A DNA stretch of 30,187 nucleotides, taken from positions 1 through 30,187 of the forward strand of contig JBDREC010000016.1 of the NCBI GenBank assembly GCA_043820105.1. Reading direction: 5' to 3'. Shown in pieces: positions 24,650 to 30,187 of the stretch; within the stretch, counting starts at the first letter, position 1, and every line of letters starts with the position of its first letter. Origin of the DNA: JBDREC01 sp043820105 [NCBI: Pseudomonadota bacterium] (lineage in GTDB: Bacteria; Bdellovibrionota_F; JAHFAK01). The translations under genes and the position numbers were made by a program. The notes under the pieces are model-generated. The model was given only the letters and a program-made list of their open reading frames with translations. It did no database searches and had not been told where the DNA came from.

Positions 24650-24669
24650 ATTAACTAATTATAGTTAAT
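24650..24669. promoter_or_regulatory. Perfect palindrome in a divergent promoter region
   Basis: ATTAACTAATTATAGTTAAT is an inverted repeat with 8-base arms and a 4-base centre. It lies between the divergent starts at 24627 and 24722. It could bind a dimeric regulator for both directions. The A/T-rich context makes chance occurrence possible, and no regulator gene is nearby. Confidence 0.3.
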
Positions 24670-24721
24670 AAATATAAAATATAAAAGAGAAAAATATTTT
24701 TTTTTTAACAAATAGGATTTT

Positions 24722-25561
24722 ATGAATAAATCAGCTCAAAAAGCATGGTTTCAAGACAAAGATATTTCATTGAAAAAAACAACTGGTTTTTTATTAAAAT
24801 TTCAGATATATAAAACATGGTATTACATTAATAGTTATCTTAAAAAGCATATTCGAATTGATAATATTAATAGCATAGAACTTGGGTGTGGTGAAGGAAA
24901 AATCAGTATTTTATTGGGATTATTAGGGGTAAAAACTAACTTGCTTGATTTTAACAAGGATGTTTTAACAAGAGCTCAAAAAATTCATTCCTTATTTAAT
25001 TTAAACCCCACAACAATAAAGGCTGATATAATTGAACTTGATAAAAACCTTTTAAATAATTTTGATATTTCTGTTTCTTTGGGACTCGCAGAACATTTTG
25101 AAAATGATGAAAGACAAAAAGTAATCAATTCTCATTTTAATGTATTAAAAGAAAATGGGATCTCAATAATATGGGTTCCAAATTCTCTAGCTATTTTTTA
25201 CAGGATTGCTTTTTTCTTAAGAAAAAAACTAGAACTTTGGCCCAAAGAAATAGTTGAAATTCCTTATTCTGCTTTTGAATTAAAAAACAGAATGAGAAAA
25301 GCAGGTTTTAAAAATATTATGATATATTGTGATGGATCATTATTTGAAGATTTCACTTATTGGATTGGTGAAAACTTTAAGAGTTTGATAAAAAAAATAT
25401 TTAATTTACAAAATCCTCCCATCTCTATAAAGGAAAAAGAGTTAAATAATAAACCTAACAACATTTTAATAAAAAATCCCCAAGCTAAATATCCCACCTT
25501 ATTTGGAAAATATTTTTCATACCCATTGGTTGGTATTGGTTATAAAATAACAAAACAATAA
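24722..25561 (+). CDS. SAM-dependent methyltransferase
   Basis: 279 residues. Motif I is SIELGCGEGK at 51-60, followed by TNLLDFNKDVLTRAQ (motif II acidic end) and the SVSLGLAEHF (motif IV) segment. VLKENGISIIWVPNS is the usual strand pair after it. The C-terminus has membrane-peripheral hydrophobic stretches but no clear transmembrane helix. It probably methylates a glycan or lipid-linked intermediate of this locus. ATG at 24722 has AGGA 6 bases upstream. It diverges from the methyltransferase-kinase fusion and ends the polysaccharide block. Confidence 0.83.
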   Translation: MNKSAQKAWFQDKDISLKKTTGFLLKFQIYKTWYYINSYLKKHIRIDNINSIELGCGEGKISILLGLLGVKTNLLDFNKDVLTRAQKIHSLFNLNPTTIKADIIELDKNLLNNFDISVSLGLAEHFENDERQKVINSHFNVLKENGISIIWVPNSLAIFYRIAFFLRKKLELWPKEIVEIPYSAFELKNRMRKAGFKNIMIYCDGSLFEDFTYWIGENFKSLIKKIFNLQNPPISIKEKELNNKPNNILIKNPQAKYPTLFGKYFSYPLVGIGYKITKQ

Positions 25562-25643
25562 CTTAAATATTAAATACTTTTTTCTTGATGCTTTGATCAA
25601 AATATAGAATATATGCCTAACGTCAAAATCTACGGAGGCTAGT

Positions 25644-27020
25644 TTGAAATCAATAATAGAACCCTTTAAAATCAAAATGGTGGAGCCGATTAAGTTTACA
25701 ACCCGCGAAGAAAGGGAGGAAATCCTTAAAAAAGCGCATTATAATCTATTTGCAGTTAAGGGCGAAGATGTCCTTATTGATCTTTTAACAGATTCTGGAA
25801 CGAGTGCGATGTCAGCTCAACAATGGGCTGATTTAATGAATGGTGACGAATGTTATGCTGGTAGTAAAAGCTTTTTTAGATTCGAAAAGACTGTCAAAAA
25901 AATTACTGGCTTTGAATATATCATTCCAACTCATCAAGGCAGAGCTGCAGAAAGAATCCTATTTTCTACAATATGCAAAAAGGGAAATGTAATTCCATCA
26001 AACACTCACTTTGATACAACTCGAGCAAATATTGAGTTTTCTGGCACAAAAGCCGTAGATTTAGTTATAGATGAAGGCAAGATCCCTTCAAAAATTCATC
26101 CTTTTAAAGGAAACATGAATATCGATAAGCTAAAAAGCTTAATTGAAAAAGAAACTCCTGAAAACATCCCATGTATTATGGTTACAGTTACAAATAACTC
26201 AGGTGGCGGTCAACCAGTTAGCATGGAAAACATAAAGCAGATATCACAAATCGCACACGAATATAATATTCCATTTTTCATTGATGCTTGCAGGTTCGCT
26301 GAGAATTCTTATTTTATAAAACTAAGAGAAGCGGGTTATGAAAACAAATCTGTTTTTGAAATAGCAAAAGAAATGTTTTCCTATGCAGATGGCTGTACCA
26401 TGTCTGCAAAAAAAGATGCTTTTGTGAATATCGGAGGCTTTCTTGCAATAAATGAATCCGTGCTTGCTGAAAAATGTAGAAACCTACTTATTCTTACTGA
26501 AGGCTTTCCAACTTATGGAGGGCTTGCTGGCAGAGACTTGGAGGCAATCGCCACAGGCCTTGAAGAAATCCTTGATGAAGATTACTTAAGATATCGATTT
26601 GCATCCGTTCAATATTTAGCTAATAAGCTTACTGAAAAAAACATAGCAATAATTCAACCAGCAGGTGGCCATGCAATTTATATAGATGCAAAATCCTTTT
26701 TATCACATATACCAAAACACCAATATCCTGGACAGGCACTTGTTAAAGAGCTTTATTTACACGCCGGTATTAGGGCTGTTGAAATTGGTTCAGTTATGTT
26801 TGGAAAACAAGATCCAGAATCTGGCAAAGAAGAATATGCTGAGATGGAACTTGTAAGACTCGCTATTCCAAGAAGAGTATATACTCAAAGTCATATTGAT
26901 TATTTATCAGAAGCTATTATCGAAGTTTTTGAAAAACGCGAACAAATAAAAGGTGTAAATATCACCTATCAAGCTCCATTTTTAAGACATTTCACTGCAC
27001 ATTTTGAAGAAATTGATTAA
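25644..27020 (+). CDS. tnaA: Tryptophanase (tryptophan indole-lyase)
   Basis: 458 residues of the PLP-dependent beta-eliminating lyase family. It would cleave L-tryptophan to indole, pyruvate and ammonia in the cytoplasm. The PLP lysine lies in ADGCTMSAKKDAFVNIGG (K257 by alignment with E. coli K270). Further family segments are PTHQGRAAERILFS, NNSGGGQPVSMENI, FFIDACRFAENSYF and TEGFPTYGGLAGRD. The segment GIRAVEIGS matches tryptophanase, where tyrosine phenol-lyase has an SMERG-type sequence with arginine, so I favour tryptophanase. Start TTG at 25644 with GGAGG 6-7 bases upstream. No tnaC leader peptide and no tnaB permease are seen, so classic tryptophan-induced antitermination is not supported. 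Confidence 0.92.
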   Translation: MKSIIEPFKIKMVEPIKFTTREEREEILKKAHYNLFAVKGEDVLIDLLTDSGTSAMSAQQWADLMNGDECYAGSKSFFRFEKTVKKITGFEYIIPTHQGRAAERILFSTICKKGNVIPSNTHFDTTRANIEFSGTKAVDLVIDEGKIPSKIHPFKGNMNIDKLKSLIEKETPENIPCIMVTVTNNSGGGQPVSMENIKQISQIAHEYNIPFFIDACRFAENSYFIKLREAGYENKSVFEIAKEMFSYADGCTMSAKKDAFVNIGGFLAINESVLAEKCRNLLILTEGFPTYGGLAGRDLEAIATGLEEILDEDYLRYRFASVQYLANKLTEKNIAIIQPAGGHAIYIDAKSFLSHIPKHQYPGQALVKELYLHAGIRAVEIGSVMFGKQDPESGKEEYAEMELVRLAIPRRVYTQSHIDYLSEAIIEVFEKREQIKGVNITYQAPFLRHFTAHFEEID

Positions 27021-27130
27021 ATAATTTAAATAAGTTTTAGATATGCTTTTTACTTCAAAAATATTTTTCCTTAATCCCTCTTGGTTTCAACATGCAAATG
27101 ATTTAAATAGTCAGAATGCACTTATATTAA

Positions 27131-27186
27131 ACCTAAACAAGGCGATTTATTTTTTGTAAACAAAAAATAAATCGCCTTGTTTAGGT
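27131..27186. repeat. 56-base perfect palindrome (27-base arms)
   Basis: The sequence beginning ACCTAAACAAGGCGATTTAT (27131-27157) is followed by a two-base centre AA and its exact reverse complement (27160-27186). It is ~110 bases after tnaA and lies between convergent genes. A terminator role is possible, but no T run follows either arm and the stem is far longer than usual. Cruciform-forming element, small mobile-element remnant or assembly inversion are alternatives. Confidence 0.9.
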
Positions 27187-27731
27187 AGAAGTATTTATTT
27201 CAATTTGAAGATCATGGAATAAATGGATTGGTATCGTTTTTTTAGAGTTAAGATAGAAGATAAAGAAGAAGAAGGAGAGGAAGAAAAAGAGTCAAGATCT
27301 AAAGAGTTAAGAAGATCAAGACAGGCACATACTTCGGCTATAGACCCAAGTGAGATGTCAAAGAAGCACATTCGGTCTACGGGATTAGGATTAGGATTAG
27401 CATTAAGACTAGGATATAAGCATGAATCCTTCTTGATTCTTGACTCTTCTGATCATGCAAACTTGCCTCTAAACTCTTGATTCTTAATTCTTAATCTTAA
27501 TCCTAATCTAATAGTGTGTTATGTTTATAGAAAAATTATTCTTTGTGGGTACTCAGATTGGAGATGATCCATAAATATTATAAGTCATCTAACCCTAGCA
27601 GTTGAAAGATTATTCAAAGATATTGATCATCCGTTTTTAAAGTTCTATCTATTTTAGAATATTCTTAAATAAGGTAACACTAGAGTACAAGAGCACAAGA
27701 GAACAAGGAAAAAATATCTAAAGTATTTTAT
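27187..27731. other. 545-base spacer with low-complexity words, no supported gene
   Basis: A purine-rich GAAGAAGAAGGAGAGG region (~27248-27300), GGATTAG repeats with variants (~27381-27420), TTCTTAATTCTTAATC words (~27478-27512) and inverted CTTGTGCTCTTGT words (27683-27710) occupy most of it. An 85-codon opening at 27223-27480 follows this low-complexity DNA and has no recognisable protein character. The part 27513-27680 shows nothing I can assign. Confidence 0.55.
27683..27710. repeat. ACAAGAGCACAAGAGAACAAGG word array
   Basis: Tandem AGAGTACA, AGAGCACA, AGAGAACA units (period 8), the inverse complement of the CTCTTGTG/TTGTTCTC words at 9492-9543 and 10521-10562. It lies just past the 3' end of the mtfA-like gene. 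Confidence 0.55.
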
Positions 27732-28556
27732 TTACCAAGACACTGGATCTAGCTTATAATACTTCTTAAACTCTTCATACAATTCAGGATATTTATTTTT
27801 TAATTGTTTAGGCTTTTCAAAAAAAGTTTCCGTAACTACAGAAAAAAACTCAGCGGGATCAGTGGCTCCATAATCATCAATAACATCATCATTGCCGCTG
27901 TTAATTTTATTTATGAATTTATGATAACTACTTCCTAGTACTTGAGCCCAAAGCTTGTAAGCTGACCTCTTCTCAAGAATAGGTGCTCCATCTGCTTGAC
28001 CATCTTCTTGATCTAGTTGGTGGGCGAATTCATGCATCACTACATTTTGACCATCTTTAATATCATAAACCCCTCTTTTCACATGATCCCAGGCAAGAAC
28101 AACAGTCCCATAGGACCAGGATTCTCCAGTAAGATGTTCTATATCATCAACAAACTGGCCACCAATATTCTTTTTTGTATTTACAAGATATGATGAAGGA
28201 TAAACTAAAATTGATTCTAATCGTGAAAAGAAAGAGGTCTTGCGATTTAATAATAAAATACAAGCAGAGCCTGCAATGGTCAGCCTAATCTCATCATTAA
28301 GCTCAAGCCCCCCACACCCTTCAAAGGATTTTTCACTTAAGAAAACATTGATTTTGCTATGCAAATCCTTTTTCAATTCATCAGGCAAAATGTTATAAAT
28401 TTTCATATTATTTTTTAATATTTCTATATAGGATCCAGGAAATGCAGCTTTTAAAAGCTTTTTCCGCGATAAAAACCTTTTAAAATAATAAAACCAAACA
28501 AAAAGTCCTATTATAAAAAGACATATATAAAAAAGATAAAGAGTATTCATAAACAT
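27732..28556 (-). CDS. mtfA: MtfA-type zinc metallopeptidase (M90 family)
   Basis: 274 residues. An N-terminal membrane helix (~5-24) is followed by a cytosol-type domain with the zinc-peptidase motif HEFAH (H175, E176, H179) in NVVMHEFAHQLDQEDGQADG. The late acidic segment TDPAEFFSVVTETFFEKP supplies a further ligand. The upstream GCGGLELNDEIRLTIAGSAC is typical of MtfA. E. coli MtfA is a peptidase that binds the regulator Mlc and so affects glucose uptake; no Mlc partner is visible here. The E. coli protein lacks a leading membrane helix, so location may differ. The start may be ATG at 28556 or at 28550; neither has a clear ribosome site. Confidence 0.9.
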   Translation of the reverse strand: MFMNTLYLFYICLFIIGLFVWFYYFKRFLSRKKLLKAAFPGSYIEILKNNMKIYNILPDELKKDLHSKINVFLSEKSFEGCGGLELNDEIRLTIAGSACILLLNRKTSFFSRLESILVYPSSYLVNTKKNIGGQFVDDIEHLTGESWSYGTVVLAWDHVKRGVYDIKDGQNVVMHEFAHQLDQEDGQADGAPILEKRSAYKLWAQVLGSSYHKFINKINSGNDDVIDDYGATDPAEFFSVVTETFFEKPKQLKNKYPELYEEFKKYYKLDPVSW

Positions 28557-28667
28557 ATCAAAATTAGTTATTTGAATAAACTTAATTCAGGCAATTTATT
28601 ATTGCAATTAATTAGTTGAAATCTATTTTTAATTATGCTTAGACACTTCTCATAATTTTTTAAAAAA

Positions 28668-28708
28668 GCCCTCATAGTTTAACGGATAAAACAGTGGATT
28701 CCTAATCC
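28668..28708 (+). pseudogene. 5' half of a tRNA-Arg (anticodon CCT)
   Basis: From GCCCTCATAGTTTAACGGAT on, the sequence reads as a tRNA 5' acceptor strand, D arm (GTTT/AAAC around AACGGATA) and anticodon loop TTCCTAA (anticodon CCT). After TAATCC the 3' anticodon strand breaks off and no T arm or 3' acceptor follows. It therefore cannot be a functional tRNA. Such half tRNAs mark recombination or deletion at a tRNA integration site, and everything to the right looks like accessory DNA. Confidence 0.7.
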
Positions 28709-28717
28709 TGTTAGTGC

Positions 28718-28860
28718 TTATTTTTTAGGCGCATACAAGATGCCGATATCATTAAATTTATTTATAATTTCAAAAGCTTCAACCACTTTTCTATTTCCAT
28801 CTATTTCCTGTTATTTCCTGCTGTTTTCAAGTAGTATTTCGATATTTTTTCGTTAAAAAT
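28718..28860 (-). pseudogene. Degraded remnant, possibly the winged-helix tail of a Fic-like protein
   Basis: The minus strand has a protein-like segment EIDGNRKVVEAFEIINKFND followed by IGILYAPKK and TAA (28718-28720). Upstream, in another frame, is KKYRNTT. Both resemble the C-terminal part of Fic-family proteins, but stops and small tandem duplications of TATTTCCTG interrupt them. Family assignment is tentative. Confidence 0.35.
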
Positions 28861-28875
28861 GGATTTGGGTAAATA

Positions 28876-29157
28876 TCATTTCTTAATAAAATAGCCGCCT
28901 GATTTTTTACTTCCCACTCGCTTTATTAATTTCTTATCTGTTAAATTCTTTATTTGACGTTCAATAGTTTTTATTGGTCTATTATCAAGAGAAACAGATG
29001 CCTCTTCTGCTTTTATTCCTGGATTTTTTTTTATTACTTTCAATAATGATTTTAATCCCTCATTTAATCCCTCACTTACACCCTCATTTAATCCGCCATT
29101 TAATTCCTCACTTTTCCCTTTTGATATTAAGGGAAAGCAGCGTTGACAAAATATTGT
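28876..29157 (-). pseudogene. C-terminal fragment of an AlbA_2/ATP-binding transcriptional regulator
   Basis: The minus-strand frame ends at TGA (28876-28878). It reads KSEELNGGLNEGVSEGLNEG, then LKSLLKVIKKNPGIKAEEAS, RPIKTIERQIKNLTDKKLIK and RVGSKKSGGYFIKK. The NEG repeats followed by a winged helix with GSKKSGGY are the hallmark C-terminus of Schlafen/AlbA_2-type regulators. The N-terminal AlbA domain is missing and the frame is closed at 29158-29160. An adjacent frame (FEQYFVNAAFP) suggests further frameshifted sequence. It is a 5'-truncated pseudogene. Confidence 0.65.
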
Positions 29158-29186
29158 TCAAAAAAAAAGATACTATTCCCAATACT

Positions 29187-29654
29187 CTATTTATGAAAAT
29201 AATGCTTAATTCCCCTAAATAGTTTGATAAAATTCTTATTAATAAATTGAAAAATTAGAATTACAAAAAGTACTGCTAACAGTATTCCAGATTTTCTAAG
29301 TGTCAGCATAATTCCTTCCCAATTATCTATTAAACCTTTTGAATTATCTTGTACAAAAAAATAACAAATTACGATAAATGCAATTATAAAAGGCAAAGAA
29401 AATTTACTTAAAAAATGTTTGTCAATTAATTCTGCATTACTGCTAGCATATTGATCTTCATTATTTTCTTTTTCGTAAATATCACTAGAACTCGTTGAAT
29501 CGGATGAAAATGGTGAAGCAGTGTGATCGTCCCAGATTTCATCTGGTTCAATCGTTCTATTTTCAGGCAATAAATTAGTATTGTTACTAATCGATTCATT
29601 ATTTAAACTGTCTATTTTATTAGATTTATATTTTTTCTTTCTGTTTTTAGCCAT
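29187..29654 (-). CDS. Hypothetical two-helix membrane protein
   Basis: 155 residues, not recognised. A basic start (MAKNRKKKYK) leads into a low-complexity Ser/Asn/Asp/Glu region (~15-80). Two membrane helices follow at ~84-101 and ~121-138, and a basic tail ends it. Its ATG shares one base with the stop of the upstream ORF (TAATG), so the two are translated as a coupled pair. Confidence 0.55.
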   Translation of the reverse strand: MAKNRKKKYKSNKIDSLNNESISNNTNLLPENRTIEPDEIWDDHTASPFSSDSTSSSDIYEKENNEDQYASSNAELIDKHFLSKFSLPFIIAFIVICYFFVQDNSKGLIDNWEGIMLTLRKSGILLAVLFVILIFQFINKNFIKLFRGIKHYFHK

Positions 29655-29929
29655 TAAGAATCCTTCAAAATGACATCTTTAATTGCTTGGGATTTATCCC
29701 AATTTGAATTAGCAAGATCATCTATCATTGATAATATCTTTTTTTTAGCAAATTCTTTATTAGGATTTTTCCAATAATCAATTTCAATATATAATCCAAC
29801 TTTAAAATATTTATTATCATCCCGTCCTTTAAAATACTGACGAATCTGTTTACTTTGCATTGGTCCACTCATGGTGTTGAAATTTCCATCTTTATCACTA
29901 AAATTTAAATATCCTCCAATATCTAGCAA
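29654..29929 (-). CDS. Hypothetical protein, probably 5'-truncated
   Basis: 91 residues from a TTG at 29929 in ELLDIGGYLN. The same frame is open further upstream to 30079 (stop at 30080-30082) and keeps protein character (KYCEEFNNDFSIIKEKYLSN, LNKNALEAVKAE) without any ATG, GTG or TTG. The real gene was therefore longer and its 5' end was probably replaced at the hairpin at 30032-30090. It has no signal peptide or membrane helix, and a charged C-terminus. I do not recognise the family. Confidence 0.5.
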   Translation of the reverse strand: MLDIGGYLNFSDKDGNFNTMSGPMQSKQIRQYFKGRDDNKYFKVGLYIEIDYWKNPNKEFAKKKILSMIDDLANSNWDKSQAIKDVILKDS

Positions 29930-30031
29930 TTCAGCTTTTACGGCTTCAAGTGCATTTTTATTTAAATTTAAATAGTTTGATAAATACTTCTCTTTAATGA
30001 TTGAGAAATCATTATTAAATTCTTCACAATA

Positions 30032-30090
30032 CTTCGATCTAATTCCAATTGAACTAACCCGCTTCGCGGGAGTTTTCAGTTAGATCGAAG
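30032..30090. repeat. 59-base bulged hairpin, integron attC-like
   Basis: The outer arms CTTCGATCTAA (30032-30042) and TTAGATCGAAG (30080-30090) are perfectly complementary. Inside, AACT (30052-30055) pairs with AGTT (30071-30074), and CCCGC (30058-30062) with GCGGG (30066-30070) around TTC, leaving a bulged AA. The plus strand ends with GTTAGAT (30079-30085), which fits the attC R' consensus GTTRRRY. The other side, ATCTAAT, fits RYYYAAC except the last base. No integrase or attI is visible. A palindromic repeat or terminator is the alternative. Confidence 0.5.
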
Positions 30091-30187
30091 AAGCGAAAAA
30101 CCACCAATCAAAAACACACATCAAAAAAAACAAAAAGAAGATTCTAAAAATAGTGAAAAAGTAGGATACCTCCGTAGTCTACTAACT

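Noticed and set aside
27131-27186. Palindrome as a standard intrinsic terminator of tnaA
   Set aside because: No run of T follows the stem on either strand and the arms are much longer than normal. It is kept as a palindrome of unknown role.
27223-27480. An 85-codon plus-strand opening, rich in Glu/Lys then Gly/Leu
   Set aside because: Its sequence follows low-complexity DNA (GAAGAAGAAGG, GGATTAGGATTAG) like other non-coding spacers. It has no ribosome site, no domain character and a repeat-derived composition.
28668-28740. A functional tRNA-Arg(CCT)
   Set aside because: The 3' anticodon strand is mispaired beyond three bases and no T arm or acceptor 3' strand follows within normal distance.
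30053-30187. Lysine-rich open frame on the plus strand running off the right edge
   Set aside because: It starts inside the hairpin, has no start codon or ribosome site and only 45 codons are visible, so it cannot be distinguished from chance.

Overview
This is a strongly AT-rich bacterial window. Several features point to a Gram-negative bacterium: an apolipoprotein N-acyltransferase (Lnt), lipoprotein signal peptides with a lipobox, and a Wzx-type flippase. The tRNA-Thr(TGT)/Tyr(GTA)/Gly(TCC)/Thr(GGT)/tuf order is the one found in proteobacteria (E. coli thrU-tyrU-glyT-thrT-tufB). The phoH / 7TM-HD / ybeY / lnt cluster and a DUF4911-type protein are compatible with a delta-proteobacterial or Desulfobacterota-like lineage. 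That placement is an inference and no species can be named.

Layout. Positions 1-6272 are core housekeeping on the minus strand: the start of tuf, four tRNAs, then phoH, a 7TM-HD phosphohydrolase, ybeY and lnt, with a good promoter before phoH. Positions 6.3-9.6 kb are accessory: an AAA ATPase diverges from an AbiEii/AbiEi-like toxin-antitoxin pair that has a near-consensus promoter and an operator-like palindrome. Positions 9.6-11.1 kb carry a DUF4911 protein converging on a CYTH + HD pair. Positions 11.2-12.7 kb carry a PKD-type lipoprotein and a decayed paralogue.

Positions 12.65-25.6 kb form a surface-polysaccharide locus of mixed strand. It holds a membrane-anchored deacetylase, a flippase, two methyltransferases, two GT4 glycosyltransferases, a frameshifted GT2, a GT2-deacetylase fusion, a methyltransferase-like/kinase fusion, and a P-loop kinase with a nucleotidyltransferase-like N-terminus. 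No polymerase, nucleotide-sugar synthesis or export-chain gene is visible, so the locus either depends on genes elsewhere or is incomplete. Tryptophanase (tnaA) and an MtfA-type zinc peptidase follow, separated by spacers with a 56-base near-perfect palindrome and low-complexity DNA.

The right end (28.65-30.19 kb) looks like a decayed island: half a tRNA-Arg, remnants of Fic-like and AlbA-type regulator genes, two unrecognised ORFs and a 59-base bulged hairpin resembling an integron attC site.

Two themes run through the window. The intergenic spacers carry short-period tandem words, mostly 7-mers such as CTTACCA and GAATTAA, and related words recur in distant spacers; in two places a gene ends inside such an array. 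Gene decay (frameshifts at G tracts, truncated reading frames after stops) is frequent in the accessory parts. No CRISPR array, rRNA gene, complete transposase or phage is visible.
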